Under the pieces are notes generated by a model. That model did no database searches, had not been told where the DNA came from, and saw only the letters and a program-made list of their open reading frames with translations. Of a stretch of DNA of 64,000 nt, positions 32,177-40,990 are shown piece by piece (within the stretch, counting starts at the first letter, position 1; the number at the start of each line of letters is the position of its first letter). Source of the DNA: Arthrobacter nitroguajacolicus_D (GTDB lineage Bacteria > Actinomycetota > Actinomycetes > Actinomycetales > Micrococcaceae); NCBI RefSeq assembly GCF_031455195.1, contig NZ_JAVDSH010000004.1:248001-312000 (forward strand), given 5' to 3'. The position numbers and the translations under genes were made by a program.

Positions 32177-33619
32177 TCACGACGTCGGACCGGACTTCGC
32201 CGGGCGCCGGTACCTGAAGTAGAAGTAGGCGTAGCAGGCTCCAACGAAAGGAACGCCGAAGTACAGGGCGGCGATCTGCTGTGGGTCAAACGCAATGCCC
32301 ACCAATGAAATCAAACACAGCGCGAAGGCCAGGATCGGGACCAACGGGAAGAGGGGCGCCTTGTAGGCAAGGTCCTTCACGCTCCCGCCGTTACGTACAA
32401 AGGCTTTGCGGTGGAAGAAGTGGGACGCAGTGATGGACATCCACACACCAACAACCGCAAAACCGGCCACGGAGACCAAGGCGAGGTACACGGTTTCAGG
32501 TGCAACCACACTGCTGATCAGCGATGCAATGCCGCCAACCATGCTGACCGAGAGAGCAACAAGCGGTATGCCCCGCCGGGTGAGCCTTTTCAAGGCCTTC
32601 GGTGCATGACCCTCGTCTGCCAAGGAGTAGAGCATACGGGCACAGGAGAACAATCCGCTGTTCCCGGCCGACAGCAGGGCCGTGATGATGACGAAGTTCA
32701 TGATGTCAGCGGCGTAGGGAATTCCAACGGAGGAGAACACCGTCACGAACGGGCTCTCGTCCAGTCCCACCTGTTCAAACGGGACGGTTGCAGCAATGAC
32801 CGCGATGGCACCAACAAAGAAGATCAGCAGCCGGACCACGGTGCTGCGCATGGCCTTGGGAATGTTCCGCGCCGGATCCGTGGTCTCCCCGGCGGCCACG
32901 CCAATGAGTTCCGAACCGGAGAACGCATAGAAGACCGCCAACGCCGTCACCAGGACTCCGGTAAAGCCGTTGGGGAACAATCCTCCGGAGGTGTTGAAGT
33001 TCTCAAGCATGACGGGGTGGTTGCCGGACTCGGAGAGGGGATGGAATCCGAAAAGGGCTGCGCCACCCAACACGATCAGGGCAATGATCGCGCCCACTTT
33101 GATGATGGCGAACCAGAACTCGGATTCCCCGAAAAACTTGGAAGATACGGCATTGAATCCGAACAGGATGGCTGCGAAGACGAGGCACCACACCCACACC
33201 TCGACGTCGGGAAACCAGCGCTGCATGAGGAGTCCTGATGCCGTGAATTCCGAGCCGATGGCCACTGCCCAGCAGAGCCAATAGAGCCAGGCCGTGGCAA
33301 AGCCGGTGGCTGGACCGATGGATCGGGACGCGTAAATGTGGAAGGCACCTGATACGGGGTAGGCGATGGCCAACTCGCCAAGGCATGCCATCACGAGGTA
33401 GACCACGAATGCACCCACCAAGTAGGCGATCACAGCCCCGAGCGGACCAGCTTGGGAGATCGTGTAGCCGGAGCTCAGGAACAACCCGGATCCAATGACA
33501 CCTCCCATCGCGATCATGATGAGGTGCCGTGGTCCCATTGATCGGCGCAGTCCGGGTTCGGCCGGAGCGTCGACTGCCTCAGGTTGATGGTCAAGTTGCA
33601 CGGGTGCTGAAGATTCCAT
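32177..33619 (-). CDS. APC-superfamily amino acid permease, candidate homoserine importer
   Basis: A 480-residue amino acid permease with 12 helices. Helix 1 has HLIMIAMGGVIGSGLFLSSG, helix 6 VFYAFSGSELIGVAAGETTD. The family (AAT) imports amino acids with protons. CCGGAGA lies upstream of the ATG. It is divergent from the operon at 33905-37759, and the shared 285-bp region contains a palindrome (33809-33822), so it likely supplies that operon's substrate. I infer homoserine or a close relative; residues alone do not prove it. Confidence 0.9.
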   Translation of the reverse strand: MESSAPVQLDHQPEAVDAPAEPGLRRSMGPRHLIMIAMGGVIGSGLFLSSGYTISQAGPLGAVIAYLVGAFVVYLVMACLGELAIAYPVSGAFHIYASRSIGPATGFATAWLYWLCWAVAIGSEFTASGLLMQRWFPDVEVWVWCLVFAAILFGFNAVSSKFFGESEFWFAIIKVGAIIALIVLGGAALFGFHPLSESGNHPVMLENFNTSGGLFPNGFTGVLVTALAVFYAFSGSELIGVAAGETTDPARNIPKAMRSTVVRLLIFFVGAIAVIAATVPFEQVGLDESPFVTVFSSVGIPYAADIMNFVIITALLSAGNSGLFSCARMLYSLADEGHAPKALKRLTRRGIPLVALSVSMVGGIASLISSVVAPETVYLALVSVAGFAVVGVWMSITASHFFHRKAFVRNGGSVKDLAYKAPLFPLVPILAFALCLISLVGIAFDPQQIAALYFGVPFVGACYAYFYFRYRRPAKSGPTS

Positions 33620-33808
33620 GTGGTGTCTCCGGTTAGGTGTCGGATGCGAACGGTACGCCTTGAAGTCCGGGGTCGGAGTGCCGGGAGGGCGTCTGTAGTG
33701 ACGAAGGTAACACAGAATCTCACCAAGTGGTCATTAAAAACATTTGTTAATGCGTATAGCGCACATTGAACCGGATGGGCCCGCAGGCACATCGGCAGTT
33801 GAATGGTC

Positions 33809-33822
33809 AGAATGCCCATTCT
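33809..33822. promoter_or_regulatory. Candidate operator in the permease/homoserine operon divergent region
   Basis: AGAATGCCCATTCT is a near-perfect palindrome (only the central pair breaks symmetry), 82 bp before the ATG at 33905. An extra GAATGG half-site lies at 33801-33806. A regulator of the Lrp or IclR type encoded nearby may bind here. Confidence 0.45.
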
Positions 33823-33904
33823 TTAGGGCAATTCAGCATGGGTGGACGGACATCAAAGGCCCGCAGGATTGAAGCATCACCCCTCCACCTACCTGAGGAG
33901 CACC

Positions 33905-34951
33905 ATGAAAACCTACGACCTCGCACTGATCGGCTTCGGCGGCGTCAACCGGACCCTCGCCGAAATCATCGCCACCCGGGGAGACGCCCTCCACTCGGAG
34001 CTGGGGTTCGGCCTCAGGGTTGTGGCCATCACCGATCTCAGGCTCGGCTCCCTGGTCCAGGCCGAAGGCATCGACATTGACATGGCGCTCAATATTGGCG
34101 CCAACGAAACGTTCGCGGACCATGGCGGCTCCCGTGACACCAACAACGAAGCCGTGATCCGTTCCTGCACGGCAGATATCGTCTGCGAAGCCACCTTCAC
34201 AAATCCCGACGACGGCGAACCTGCCGTCTCGCACGTCCGGTGGGCCCTGGAATCAGGCAAAAGCGTCTGCACAACCAACAAAGGACCCGTGGCACTCCGG
34301 GGCCCTGAACTGTCCGCGCTGGCCGCGGGAAATGGAGTCCACTTCGAGTTCGAAGGCGCAGTCATGAGCGGCACCCCTGTCATCCGCCTCGCCAAAAAGA
34401 TGTTTGCCGGCCTGAAGATCGACGGCTTCGAAGGAATCCTGAATGGAACCAGCAACTACGTGCTCGGTCGCATGGAATCCGGCCTGGACCTGGACGCCGC
34501 TATTCGGGAAGCCCAGGACCTGGGGTACGCCGAAGCCAACCCTGCAGCGGACATTGAGGGCTACGATGTTCGGCTCAAAGTGCTCATCCTGGCCAACCAA
34601 TTGCTCGGGGCAGACATCACCTTGCAGGACGTCTCCTGTGAGGGCATCTCCTCCCTGACCCGCGATGACATTGAACAAGCTGCCCGCAAAGGCCTGCGCT
34701 GGAAGCTCATCGGTTCCGCGAAGAGATCCAAGAACGGCGCAGTGACGGCCGGCGTGAAGGCCGTGGCTGTGCCCCTGGCCCATGAACTTGCTGGAATCTC
34801 CGGCGCCACCAACGCGGTTTCGTTCAACACCGATCTTCTGGGCCCGGTGATGGTTTCCGGGCCCGGCGCCGGACGCGTCGAAACTGCCTACGCCTTGCTC
34901 TCAGACATCATCGCCATGCACCACACCTCGGAGGTTCCCTCCCATGCCTAA
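33905..34951 (+). CDS. Homoserine dehydrogenase-family enzyme without ACT domain
   Basis: A 348-residue oxidoreductase. N-terminal NAD(P)-binding LALIGFGGVNRTLAEIIATR, then SVCTTNKGPVALRG, and the homoserine dehydrogenase signature GILNGTSNYVLGRMESGLD, with AEANPAADIEGYDVRLKVLI carrying the substrate-binding Glu/Asp/Lys residues. The C-terminal ACT domain that gives threonine feedback in biosynthetic enzymes is missing. GAGGAG precedes the ATG. It heads an operon with an aldehyde dehydrogenase and aspartase, so the enzyme probably works oxidatively, making L-aspartate 4-semialdehyde from homoserine. Direction and substrate are inferred from context. Confidence 0.88.
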   Translation: MKTYDLALIGFGGVNRTLAEIIATRGDALHSELGFGLRVVAITDLRLGSLVQAEGIDIDMALNIGANETFADHGGSRDTNNEAVIRSCTADIVCEATFTNPDDGEPAVSHVRWALESGKSVCTTNKGPVALRGPELSALAAGNGVHFEFEGAVMSGTPVIRLAKKMFAGLKIDGFEGILNGTSNYVLGRMESGLDLDAAIREAQDLGYAEANPAADIEGYDVRLKVLILANQLLGADITLQDVSCEGISSLTRDDIEQAARKGLRWKLIGSAKRSKNGAVTAGVKAVAVPLAHELAGISGATNAVSFNTDLLGPVMVSGPGAGRVETAYALLSDIIAMHHTSEVPSHA

Positions 34952-36374
34952 GTCCTCACCCGGAACCGTTGAGGCACCAGCCCTGCCACTGTTCCACAAC
35001 GTCACCAGCCCTTACGACCAGCGCGTTATTGGCGCCGTTCCGCTGACCGACGCCACCGCCGTCGACAGTGTCCTGGATGCTGCCCGTGCGGGAGCCAAAG
35101 TGGCAGCGGGCCTGTCCCGGGACGCGCGGGGAAAAATACTCGACCGGGCAGCCAACCTCGTGGAAGACCGGCGCGATCTCTTTGCCGAAACCATCGTCGC
35201 TGAGGCCGGCAAGACTGTAAGGCAGGCACGAAAGGAGGTTCTGCGTGCAGTCAATACACTGCGGTTGTCGGCGGCAGAAACTCGCCGCAATGCCGGTGAA
35301 GTTGTTCCTTTCGACGCCTATGAGGGATCAGAGGACCGGCTGGGGTGGTTCTCCCGCGAGCCGCTGGGCATCATCCTTGCGATCACGCCATTCAACGACC
35401 CCCTCAACCTTGTAGCCCACAAGATCGGCCCCGCTATAGCGGGCGGAAACTCCGTTATCCTCAAGCCCTCGGCCCTCACACCCCTTTCCGCACAGCTGCT
35501 CACCGAGGCACTCCTGGAGGCCGGACTCCCGCAGGAAGTCCTCACAGTTGTCCACGGGGAACGCGACGTTGCGCAGAAAATCATCGCGGCGAGGGACGTA
35601 CGGATGGTGTCATTCACCGGCGGGTTCTCCACCGGAGAGTCCATCGCCTCGGCAGCTGGACTAAAGAAGCTCTCCATGGACCTGGGCGGAAACGCGCCTG
35701 TCATCGTCATGGCGGACGCAGACCTCCAGGAAGCGGTGGCGTCCTGCGTTTCCGGTGCGTTCTGGGCCGCCGGCCAGAATTGTGTCGGTGTTCAGCGGAT
35801 CCTGGTCGACAAGCTCGTCTACGCCGAATTCCGGGAGCTCTTCATCGCCGCGACCAACGAACTTGTGGTCGGCGACCCGTCAGACGAACTGACGGATGTG
35901 GGGCCCATGATCACCGCACGTTCCCTGGAAGATGTGCGGGCGAAAGTCCACGAGGCAGTGGAGCGCGGGGCAGTTGTCCTGGCAGGAAACGTAGCTACCG
36001 GGAACATCCTCCATCCCACGGTCCTCGAGGAGGTGCCGGAAGACAGCCGGTTGTGGTCCGAGGAAGTATTCGGCCCACTGGTGATGCTCCGCCCTGTGGA
36101 CAGCCTCGAGGAAGCGATCGGGATCGCCAACTCCATCGAGTTCAGTCTGCATGCCGGAATCTTCACTGCATCCCTCGGGGACGCGATGAAGGCAGCCAAG
36201 GAGATCCAAGCCGGTGGTGTCATGATCAACGACTCGTCCGACTACCGGTTCGATGGAATGCCCTTCGGCGGGTTCAAGTACGGAAGCTTGGGCCGTGAAG
36301 GCGTTCACTTCGCCTACGAGGAAATGACCCAGCCCAAGGTCATCTGCATCAAGAACAGTACGGCCCGGCCATGA
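34944..36374 (+). CDS. Aldehyde dehydrogenase (proposed aspartate-semialdehyde dehydrogenase, oxidative)
   Basis: A 476-residue NAD(P)-dependent ALDH. Cofactor motif VSFTGGFSTGESIA, catalytic Cys about 280 in AAGQNCVGVQR, and C-terminal PFGGFKYGSLGREG. The usual general-base Glu of the ELGG motif is Asp here (MDLGGNAP, residue about 246). The start overlaps the previous gene by 8 bp and the end overlaps aspA by 4 bp. Between a homoserine dehydrogenase and aspartase the obvious reaction is L-aspartate 4-semialdehyde to L-aspartate, as done by DoeC in ectoine breakdown. This role is inferred. Confidence 0.9.
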   Translation: MPKSSPGTVEAPALPLFHNVTSPYDQRVIGAVPLTDATAVDSVLDAARAGAKVAAGLSRDARGKILDRAANLVEDRRDLFAETIVAEAGKTVRQARKEVLRAVNTLRLSAAETRRNAGEVVPFDAYEGSEDRLGWFSREPLGIILAITPFNDPLNLVAHKIGPAIAGGNSVILKPSALTPLSAQLLTEALLEAGLPQEVLTVVHGERDVAQKIIAARDVRMVSFTGGFSTGESIASAAGLKKLSMDLGGNAPVIVMADADLQEAVASCVSGAFWAAGQNCVGVQRILVDKLVYAEFRELFIAATNELVVGDPSDELTDVGPMITARSLEDVRAKVHEAVERGAVVLAGNVATGNILHPTVLEEVPEDSRLWSEEVFGPLVMLRPVDSLEEAIGIANSIEFSLHAGIFTASLGDAMKAAKEIQAGGVMINDSSDYRFDGMPFGGFKYGSLGREGVHFAYEEMTQPKVICIKNSTARP

Positions 36375-37759
36375 CGTATCGCCTCGAATCCGATTCCCTT
36401 GGGTCCATACGCATACCAGCGGACGCCTTGTGGGGCGCGCACACGGCCCGGGCCCTGGACAACTTCCCCATCAGCGGGATCCCTGTTTCACGGTATCCCG
36501 GACTGGTAGTGGCGCTGGCGCAGGTAAAACGGGCAGCGGCCCGCGCCAACTCCAGCCTCGGGGTCCTGAACCCCGCCGTGGCCAACGCGATCAGCCGTGC
36601 GTGCCGGGACATCGAAGAAGGGCACCACCACCAGCACTTCTGCGTGGACATGATCCAGGGCGGCGCGGGGACCAGCACCAATATGAACGCCAACGAGGTG
36701 ATCGCCAATCTGGCCCTGGAAACCATGGGTCACCCCCGCGGCAACTACCAGCATCTGCACCCCATCGACCACGTGAACAAATGCCAGTCAACCAACGATG
36801 TCTACCCCACCGCCATCAAGCTCGCACTGATCACCGCTGTCCAGGAGCTTGACCACGAACTCGGTCTATTGACGGAGTCCATGCGGGAGAAGGGGGTCGC
36901 ATTCGCCCACGTTGCCAAGATAGGGCGCACCCAGCTGCAGGACGCCGTCCCCATGACGTTGGGTCAAGAGTTCGGGGCCTTCGCGGCCACCATTGAGGAG
37001 GACAGATGCCGGCTGCGGGAGTCAGCAGCTCTCATGCTCGAATGCAGTCTGGGAGCAACCGCAATAGGCACAGGGATTACTGCGGAGCCCGGCTACCGGG
37101 AGCGGGTTATTGAAACCCTCGCCGAAATTGCTGGGCTGCCCCTGGTACCGGCAGCCGACCTGCTGGAGGCGACATCCGACGTCGGGGTTTTCATGCATGT
37201 GTCCGGGATACTGAAGCGCTCGGCCATCAAGATCTCAAAAATCAGCAGCGACCTGAGGTTGCTGTCCAGCGGACCGCAAAATGGCTTTGGGGAGATCCAA
37301 CTACCACCCCGCCAGGCCGGGTCATCGATCATGCCCGGCAAAGTGAATCCGGTTATTCCCGAGACACTGAACCAGATCGCCTTTGCTATTGCTGGTGCGG
37401 ACACTACCGTCACCATGGCCGCGGACAACGGCCAATTGCAACTGAATGCCTTTGAACCCGTCATTGCCCATGCCTTGCTGCAGGGCTTCTCCTGGCTCAC
37501 CAAAGGCGCGCGGATCCTCAGGACCCACTGCATCCAGGGCATCACGGCAAACGAGGAACTGCTTGGCGGGCGGGCCGCGGGCTCGGCGGGACTGGCCACT
37601 GCCCTGATCCCGACCCTTGGCTACGCCGCCGCGGCGGAGGTGGCCAACAAGGCGCTGACCGGACGCGTGACGGTGATCGACGCCGTCACGTCGATGGGAC
37701 TCATGGAACGGGACGCCGCCGCACTGATACTTGGGGGAGCTTCCACGCGTGGACGCTGA
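36371..37759 (+). CDS. aspA: Aspartate ammonia-lyase
   Basis: A 462-residue member of the aspartase/fumarase family. The family signature GSSIMPGKVNP, with the catalytic Ser on the flexible loop, is near residue 317. GGAGTSTNMNANEVIANLAL and VNKCQSTNDVYPTAIKLALI form the other substrate regions. GxGTSxNMNxNEV and K-x-Q-S-x-N-D are shared by aspartases and class II fumarases; the operon context favours aspartase. It converts L-aspartate to fumarate and ammonia, the last step of the proposed homoserine route. It is convergent with the Lrp gene, 1 bp apart. Confidence 0.88.
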   Translation: MTYRLESDSLGSIRIPADALWGAHTARALDNFPISGIPVSRYPGLVVALAQVKRAAARANSSLGVLNPAVANAISRACRDIEEGHHHQHFCVDMIQGGAGTSTNMNANEVIANLALETMGHPRGNYQHLHPIDHVNKCQSTNDVYPTAIKLALITAVQELDHELGLLTESMREKGVAFAHVAKIGRTQLQDAVPMTLGQEFGAFAATIEEDRCRLRESAALMLECSLGATAIGTGITAEPGYRERVIETLAEIAGLPLVPAADLLEATSDVGVFMHVSGILKRSAIKISKISSDLRLLSSGPQNGFGEIQLPPRQAGSSIMPGKVNPVIPETLNQIAFAIAGADTTVTMAADNGQLQLNAFEPVIAHALLQGFSWLTKGARILRTHCIQGITANEELLGGRAAGSAGLATALIPTLGYAAAAEVANKALTGRVTVIDAVTSMGLMERDAAALILGGASTRGR

Positions 37760-37760
37760 G

Positions 37761-38210
37761 TCAGTGCGACACCCGTCGGATCACATTGGACAACGTCATG
37801 GCCGTGACAGTGTCCGTGACACCGGGGAGGGAAGAAATCTGTTCCCAAATCTCCTGCACCCTGCCGTGGGAGCGGGCTTCGACACGCACCATCAAATCAA
37901 AGTCACCGCTCAGGACATCACACAGAACGACTTCGGGGATCGCCCTGAGCTCAGTCAGGACATCGGCGCCCCGCATGCGGTCCTTCCGGTAAACCATCAG
38001 GAACGCGGACACAAGGTCCTGGGTCTCCGCTCCGGCGACGATCGTATAGCCCTGGATGTACCCCTGCCGCTCCATGCGCTCGATCCGCTGACGGACAGCG
38101 TTCCTGGAAAGCAGGACCTTTCCTGCCAGTTCCGCGTGCGGCATGCGGGCGTTCCTGGTGAGTTCTGAAAGGATCCTCTGATCGATGCCGTCGAGGCCAG
38201 CTCGCTCCAT
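37761..38210 (-). CDS. Lrp/AsnC-family transcriptional regulator
   Basis: A 149-residue regulator: N-terminal helix-turn-helix GLDGIDQRILSELTRNARMP followed by HAELAGKVLLSRNAVRQRIE, and C-terminal RAM ligand domain with GYTIVAGAETQDLVSAFLMV and VVLCDVLSGDFDLMVRVEAR. The ATG at 38210 has GAAGGGA upstream. Lrp-type proteins sense amino acids. Its position at the end of the homoserine/aspartase operon suggests it responds to an amino acid of that pathway. Confidence 0.92.
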   Translation of the reverse strand: MERAGLDGIDQRILSELTRNARMPHAELAGKVLLSRNAVRQRIERMERQGYIQGYTIVAGAETQDLVSAFLMVYRKDRMRGADVLTELRAIPEVVLCDVLSGDFDLMVRVEARSHGRVQEIWEQISSLPGVTDTVTAMTLSNVIRRVSH

Positions 38211-38281
38211 GAATCCCTTCCAAGAAATAGCCCGCCAGGAACCCCGTGGCTCCTGCCTTTGACCGAAAGGCCACGAAGAAG

Positions 38282-38992
38282 ATGATACGTCCCGAGCACC
38301 ACGAACCATTCCCGGAACGCTACTCATGCGTCCTGTTCGACATGGATGGCACACTGGTGGACTCTGCCAGCGGCGTCACGGCCAGTGCGGCGGAAGCACT
38401 GTTATCCGTAGGAGCAACCGTCCCGGGTCCTGACCAGTTGCGCCGGTTCGTGGGCCCACCCATGATCGACTCTTTCCGGGCCGTTGTTGGGCTGGACGAG
38501 GACCGGGCCAACGAGGCGCTGCAGCACTATCGGGTAGCCTATGCCAGGGCCGGAGCTCTTCAGGCCCGGCTCTATGAAGGTGTTGAGGGACTCCTTCAGC
38601 AGTTGCACTCACAGGACATGCCGATGGCGGTGGCTACGTCAAAAGTAGAGGATCAAGCCGTCCGGCTCACACGGCATTTTGGTGTGGACCACTTCTTCTC
38701 GGATGTCTGCGGGGCATCGGATGCCTTGGGGCGGTCGCGGAAAGACACAGTGATCGCGGAGTCGTTGCACCGGCTCCGCTCACGCGGTGTCGACACCTCG
38801 CGGCCGGTCATGGTCGGAGACCGTATATACGACATCGAGGGAGCGGCCACATTCCGGATACCCACCATATTTGCCCTCTGGGGCTACGGCGAACCACTCG
38901 AATCCGTGCACGCTATTGCCACGGCTTCGTCTCCCAGCGAGCTCTTGCCGTTGCTCCAAGGAACCATGCAGGATTCGACGACGGGTCAGTAG
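38282..38992 (+). CDS. HAD-family hydrolase (phosphoglycolate phosphatase-like)
   Basis: A 236-residue HAD subfamily IA phosphatase. The nucleophile motif is VLFDMDGTLVDSASG, motif II VATSKVE, motif III Lys in GRSRKDTVI and motif IV MVGDRIYDIEGA, completing the catalytic set. The cap domain (about 30-95) is helical. Substrates of this Gph/PpaX-like branch are phosphate monoesters. The gene overlaps the end of the convergent response regulator by 7 bp. The start is uncertain: ATG at 38282 has only a weak ribosome binding site. Confidence 0.88.
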   Translation: MIRPEHHEPFPERYSCVLFDMDGTLVDSASGVTASAAEALLSVGATVPGPDQLRRFVGPPMIDSFRAVVGLDEDRANEALQHYRVAYARAGALQARLYEGVEGLLQQLHSQDMPMAVATSKVEDQAVRLTRHFGVDHFFSDVCGASDALGRSRKDTVIAESLHRLRSRGVDTSRPVMVGDRIYDIEGAATFRIPTIFALWGYGEPLESVHAIATASSPSELLPLLQGTMQDSTTGQ

Positions 38993-39678
38993 TCCGGGTT
39001 GCTCGGCACCACGAGCCCGGTTTCGTAGGCGTAGACCACCACTTGCACCCGATCGCGCAACTGCAGCTTGCTGAGGATCCGGCGGACGTGGGTTTTGACC
39101 GTGGCCTCAGAGAGGAAGAACTTGTGGGCGATCTCCGCGTTGGACAGACCCTCGGCGATAGTGGTGAGGATTTCCGTTTCGCGCGGGGTGAGCTCGTCCA
39201 GGAGCGGGTCACGGTGCGGGCTGGGGGAATGGCCGGGCAGGGCTCCTCCGCGGACATAGGTTTCCAGTAGCCTCTGGGTCACCCGCGGAGCCACCACTGC
39301 GTCACCGCTGGCTACGAGGCGCACTGCGTGGACCAGCTCGGCCGGCGCCACGTCCTTGAGCAGGAAGGCGGACGCGCCGGCCTGCAGGCCGCTGAATGCG
39401 TACTCGTCGAGATCGAAAGTGGTGAGGATGATGACCCTTGCATCGGAACCTGAACTGGAGATGCGACGTGTCGCCTCGATCCCATCCATGGCAGGCATCC
39501 GGACATCCATCAGCACAACGTCGGGTTGAAGCGCCTCAACCTGCCGGACGGCTTCCAAGCCGTCGGAAGCCTCGCCCACCACCGTGAAGTCAGCTTCGCC
39601 TTCCAGGATGAGCCTGAAGCCCATCCGCAGCAGCGGCTGATCGTCCACCAGCAGCACTTTGATGATGTCGCCTGTCAT
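38986..39678 (-). CDS. NarL/LuxR-family response regulator
   Basis: A 230-residue response regulator. The receiver domain has VLLVDDQPLLRMGF, the phosphorylated Asp in DVVLMDVRMPAMDG, Thr in ILTTF and Lys in LLKDVAPAE. The LuxR-type helix-turn-helix is LTPRETEILTTIAEGLSNAE followed by IAHKFFLSEATVKTHVRRIL. It overlaps the kinase gene upstream by 4 bp and forms with it a two-component system, behind an ABC-2 exporter operon. Confidence 0.95.
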   Translation of the reverse strand: MTGDIIKVLLVDDQPLLRMGFRLILEGEADFTVVGEASDGLEAVRQVEALQPDVVLMDVRMPAMDGIEATRRISSSGSDARVIILTTFDLDEYAFSGLQAGASAFLLKDVAPAELVHAVRLVASGDAVVAPRVTQRLLETYVRGGALPGHSPSPHRDPLLDELTPRETEILTTIAEGLSNAEIAHKFFLSEATVKTHVRRILSKLQLRDRVQVVVYAYETGLVVPSNPDY

Positions 39679-40964
39679 GATTCCCCCTTGTCGCCGTTCC
39701 AGCGGAGCTCGGCGTGAACCGCCCAGCCTCCCCTTTTCCCTGGACCGGCAGTAACGATTCCAGCATAGATTCCGGCGCGTTCATTCATTCCGGCGATTCC
39801 CTGCCCCGTGCCCAGGCTGCCCGCGAATTCGCTGCCGCCCTCGTGGGTTCCGCGGCCGTCGTCGTTGACGTTTATGGTGACCAAATCGCCGTCGCGCGAC
39901 ACCTGCACATCAACACGGCTGAGCGCGCGGCCATACCGCAGCACGTTGGTCAGCGACTCCTGCACGATCCTGTAGACGGTGAGTTGGAAGGCCGGGTCGG
40001 ACGGCAGCCCGGGACCCGTGTGTGCGTAATGCAGCGGGAGTCCGGCCGTTCGGAATCCCTCCAGGAGATTAGCCAGGTTATGCCCCGACTCCAGCGGCGC
40101 GAGCGGCGCCGGCCGCCCCGAATCGTCACGGAGTACGCCCAACACGCGGCGCATGTCAGCCAAGGCAGCCCGGCCAGTCCGCGACAGTTCGTTCAGGACC
40201 TCCCCGGCCCTCTCCGGGTCCTTTTTGACCACAACGGCTGCGCCGTCTGAGAGGCTGATCATCACCGTCAGGGAGTGGGCCACGACGTCGTGCATCTCAC
40301 GCGCTATCCGGTTGCGCTCAGTGACCTTGCCCAACTGGGTGGTTCGGGCAGCCCAGGCGGCGATTTCTCCCTCATGTTCCCTGCGTTGGCGCACGGAGAT
40401 GCCGATCCCGGTAGCCAGGAGGTTGGAGAGCATGATGGTTATCGCGGTGGCAATGTTGTTGATCAGATGGAAGTTCTCGGGGACGTCCTGGAGTGTGTTC
40501 ATCTGGCTGGGACTTGTCCACATGAACAGGTAGAGCAAGCTGAGCGGCAGGCTGGCCACGGCGAAAACGACCAGCGCAACCGCTCGCCGCTTGAGCGATG
40601 CCAGCGCATAGAGAGCGAACCAAAGACCCACCGACACGTTCGAACCCCAGGGGTTCAGGATGGTCGCCGCGACTTCAAGGAGCGCGACGGCGGCAACCAC
40701 CGGAAGGGGGAAGTGCCGCCTGAACACCAGGGCGATGGCGATCATCAGCAGCAGGGCCACCACGAACCACTTGGAGTCGATGACCGAGGTGATGATGGTG
40801 GGCAGGGCCAACAGCACGTAGCAGAGGACCACCACGGCATCCATCGCGCGGGGGTGCTTGAAGAAGTAGCGCCGGATCCTACCCCTGCGGCGCTGGGCGA
40901 TTTCAGCGAAGGACGCGTCAGCCGAGGCGGCCGACGCGTCCTTCGTCTGTAGAGCTTCAGTCAT
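39675..40964 (-). CDS. Sensor histidine kinase (HisKA_3/DesK-like)
   Basis: A 429-residue kinase. About five to six membrane helices (about 40-190), then the dimerisation domain with NRIAREMHDVVAHSLTVMIS (phosphorylated His in EMHD) and the ATPase domain with QESLTNVLRYGRA (N-box) and TINVNDDGRG (G1 box), ending GTGQGIAGMNERAGIYAG. Sensors of this type detect membrane or cell-wall signals. TAGGCT ends 6 nt before the ATG. The ABC exporter genes lie 26 bp upstream, so exporter and kinase are likely coregulated. Confidence 0.94.
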   Translation of the reverse strand: MTEALQTKDASAASADASFAEIAQRRRGRIRRYFFKHPRAMDAVVVLCYVLLALPTIITSVIDSKWFVVALLLMIAIALVFRRHFPLPVVAAVALLEVAATILNPWGSNVSVGLWFALYALASLKRRAVALVVFAVASLPLSLLYLFMWTSPSQMNTLQDVPENFHLINNIATAITIMLSNLLATGIGISVRQRREHEGEIAAWAARTTQLGKVTERNRIAREMHDVVAHSLTVMISLSDGAAVVVKKDPERAGEVLNELSRTGRAALADMRRVLGVLRDDSGRPAPLAPLESGHNLANLLEGFRTAGLPLHYAHTGPGLPSDPAFQLTVYRIVQESLTNVLRYGRALSRVDVQVSRDGDLVTINVNDDGRGTHEGGSEFAGSLGTGQGIAGMNERAGIYAGIVTAGPGKRGGWAVHAELRWNGDKGES

Positions 40965-40990
40965 GGATCGAGCCTAGACGGCAATCCGTC

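Noticed and set aside
36371..37759. Class II fumarase instead of aspartase
   Set aside because: The two share the signature, so this cannot be excluded from motifs alone, but the operon with the homoserine dehydrogenase-like and aldehyde dehydrogenase genes favours aspartase.
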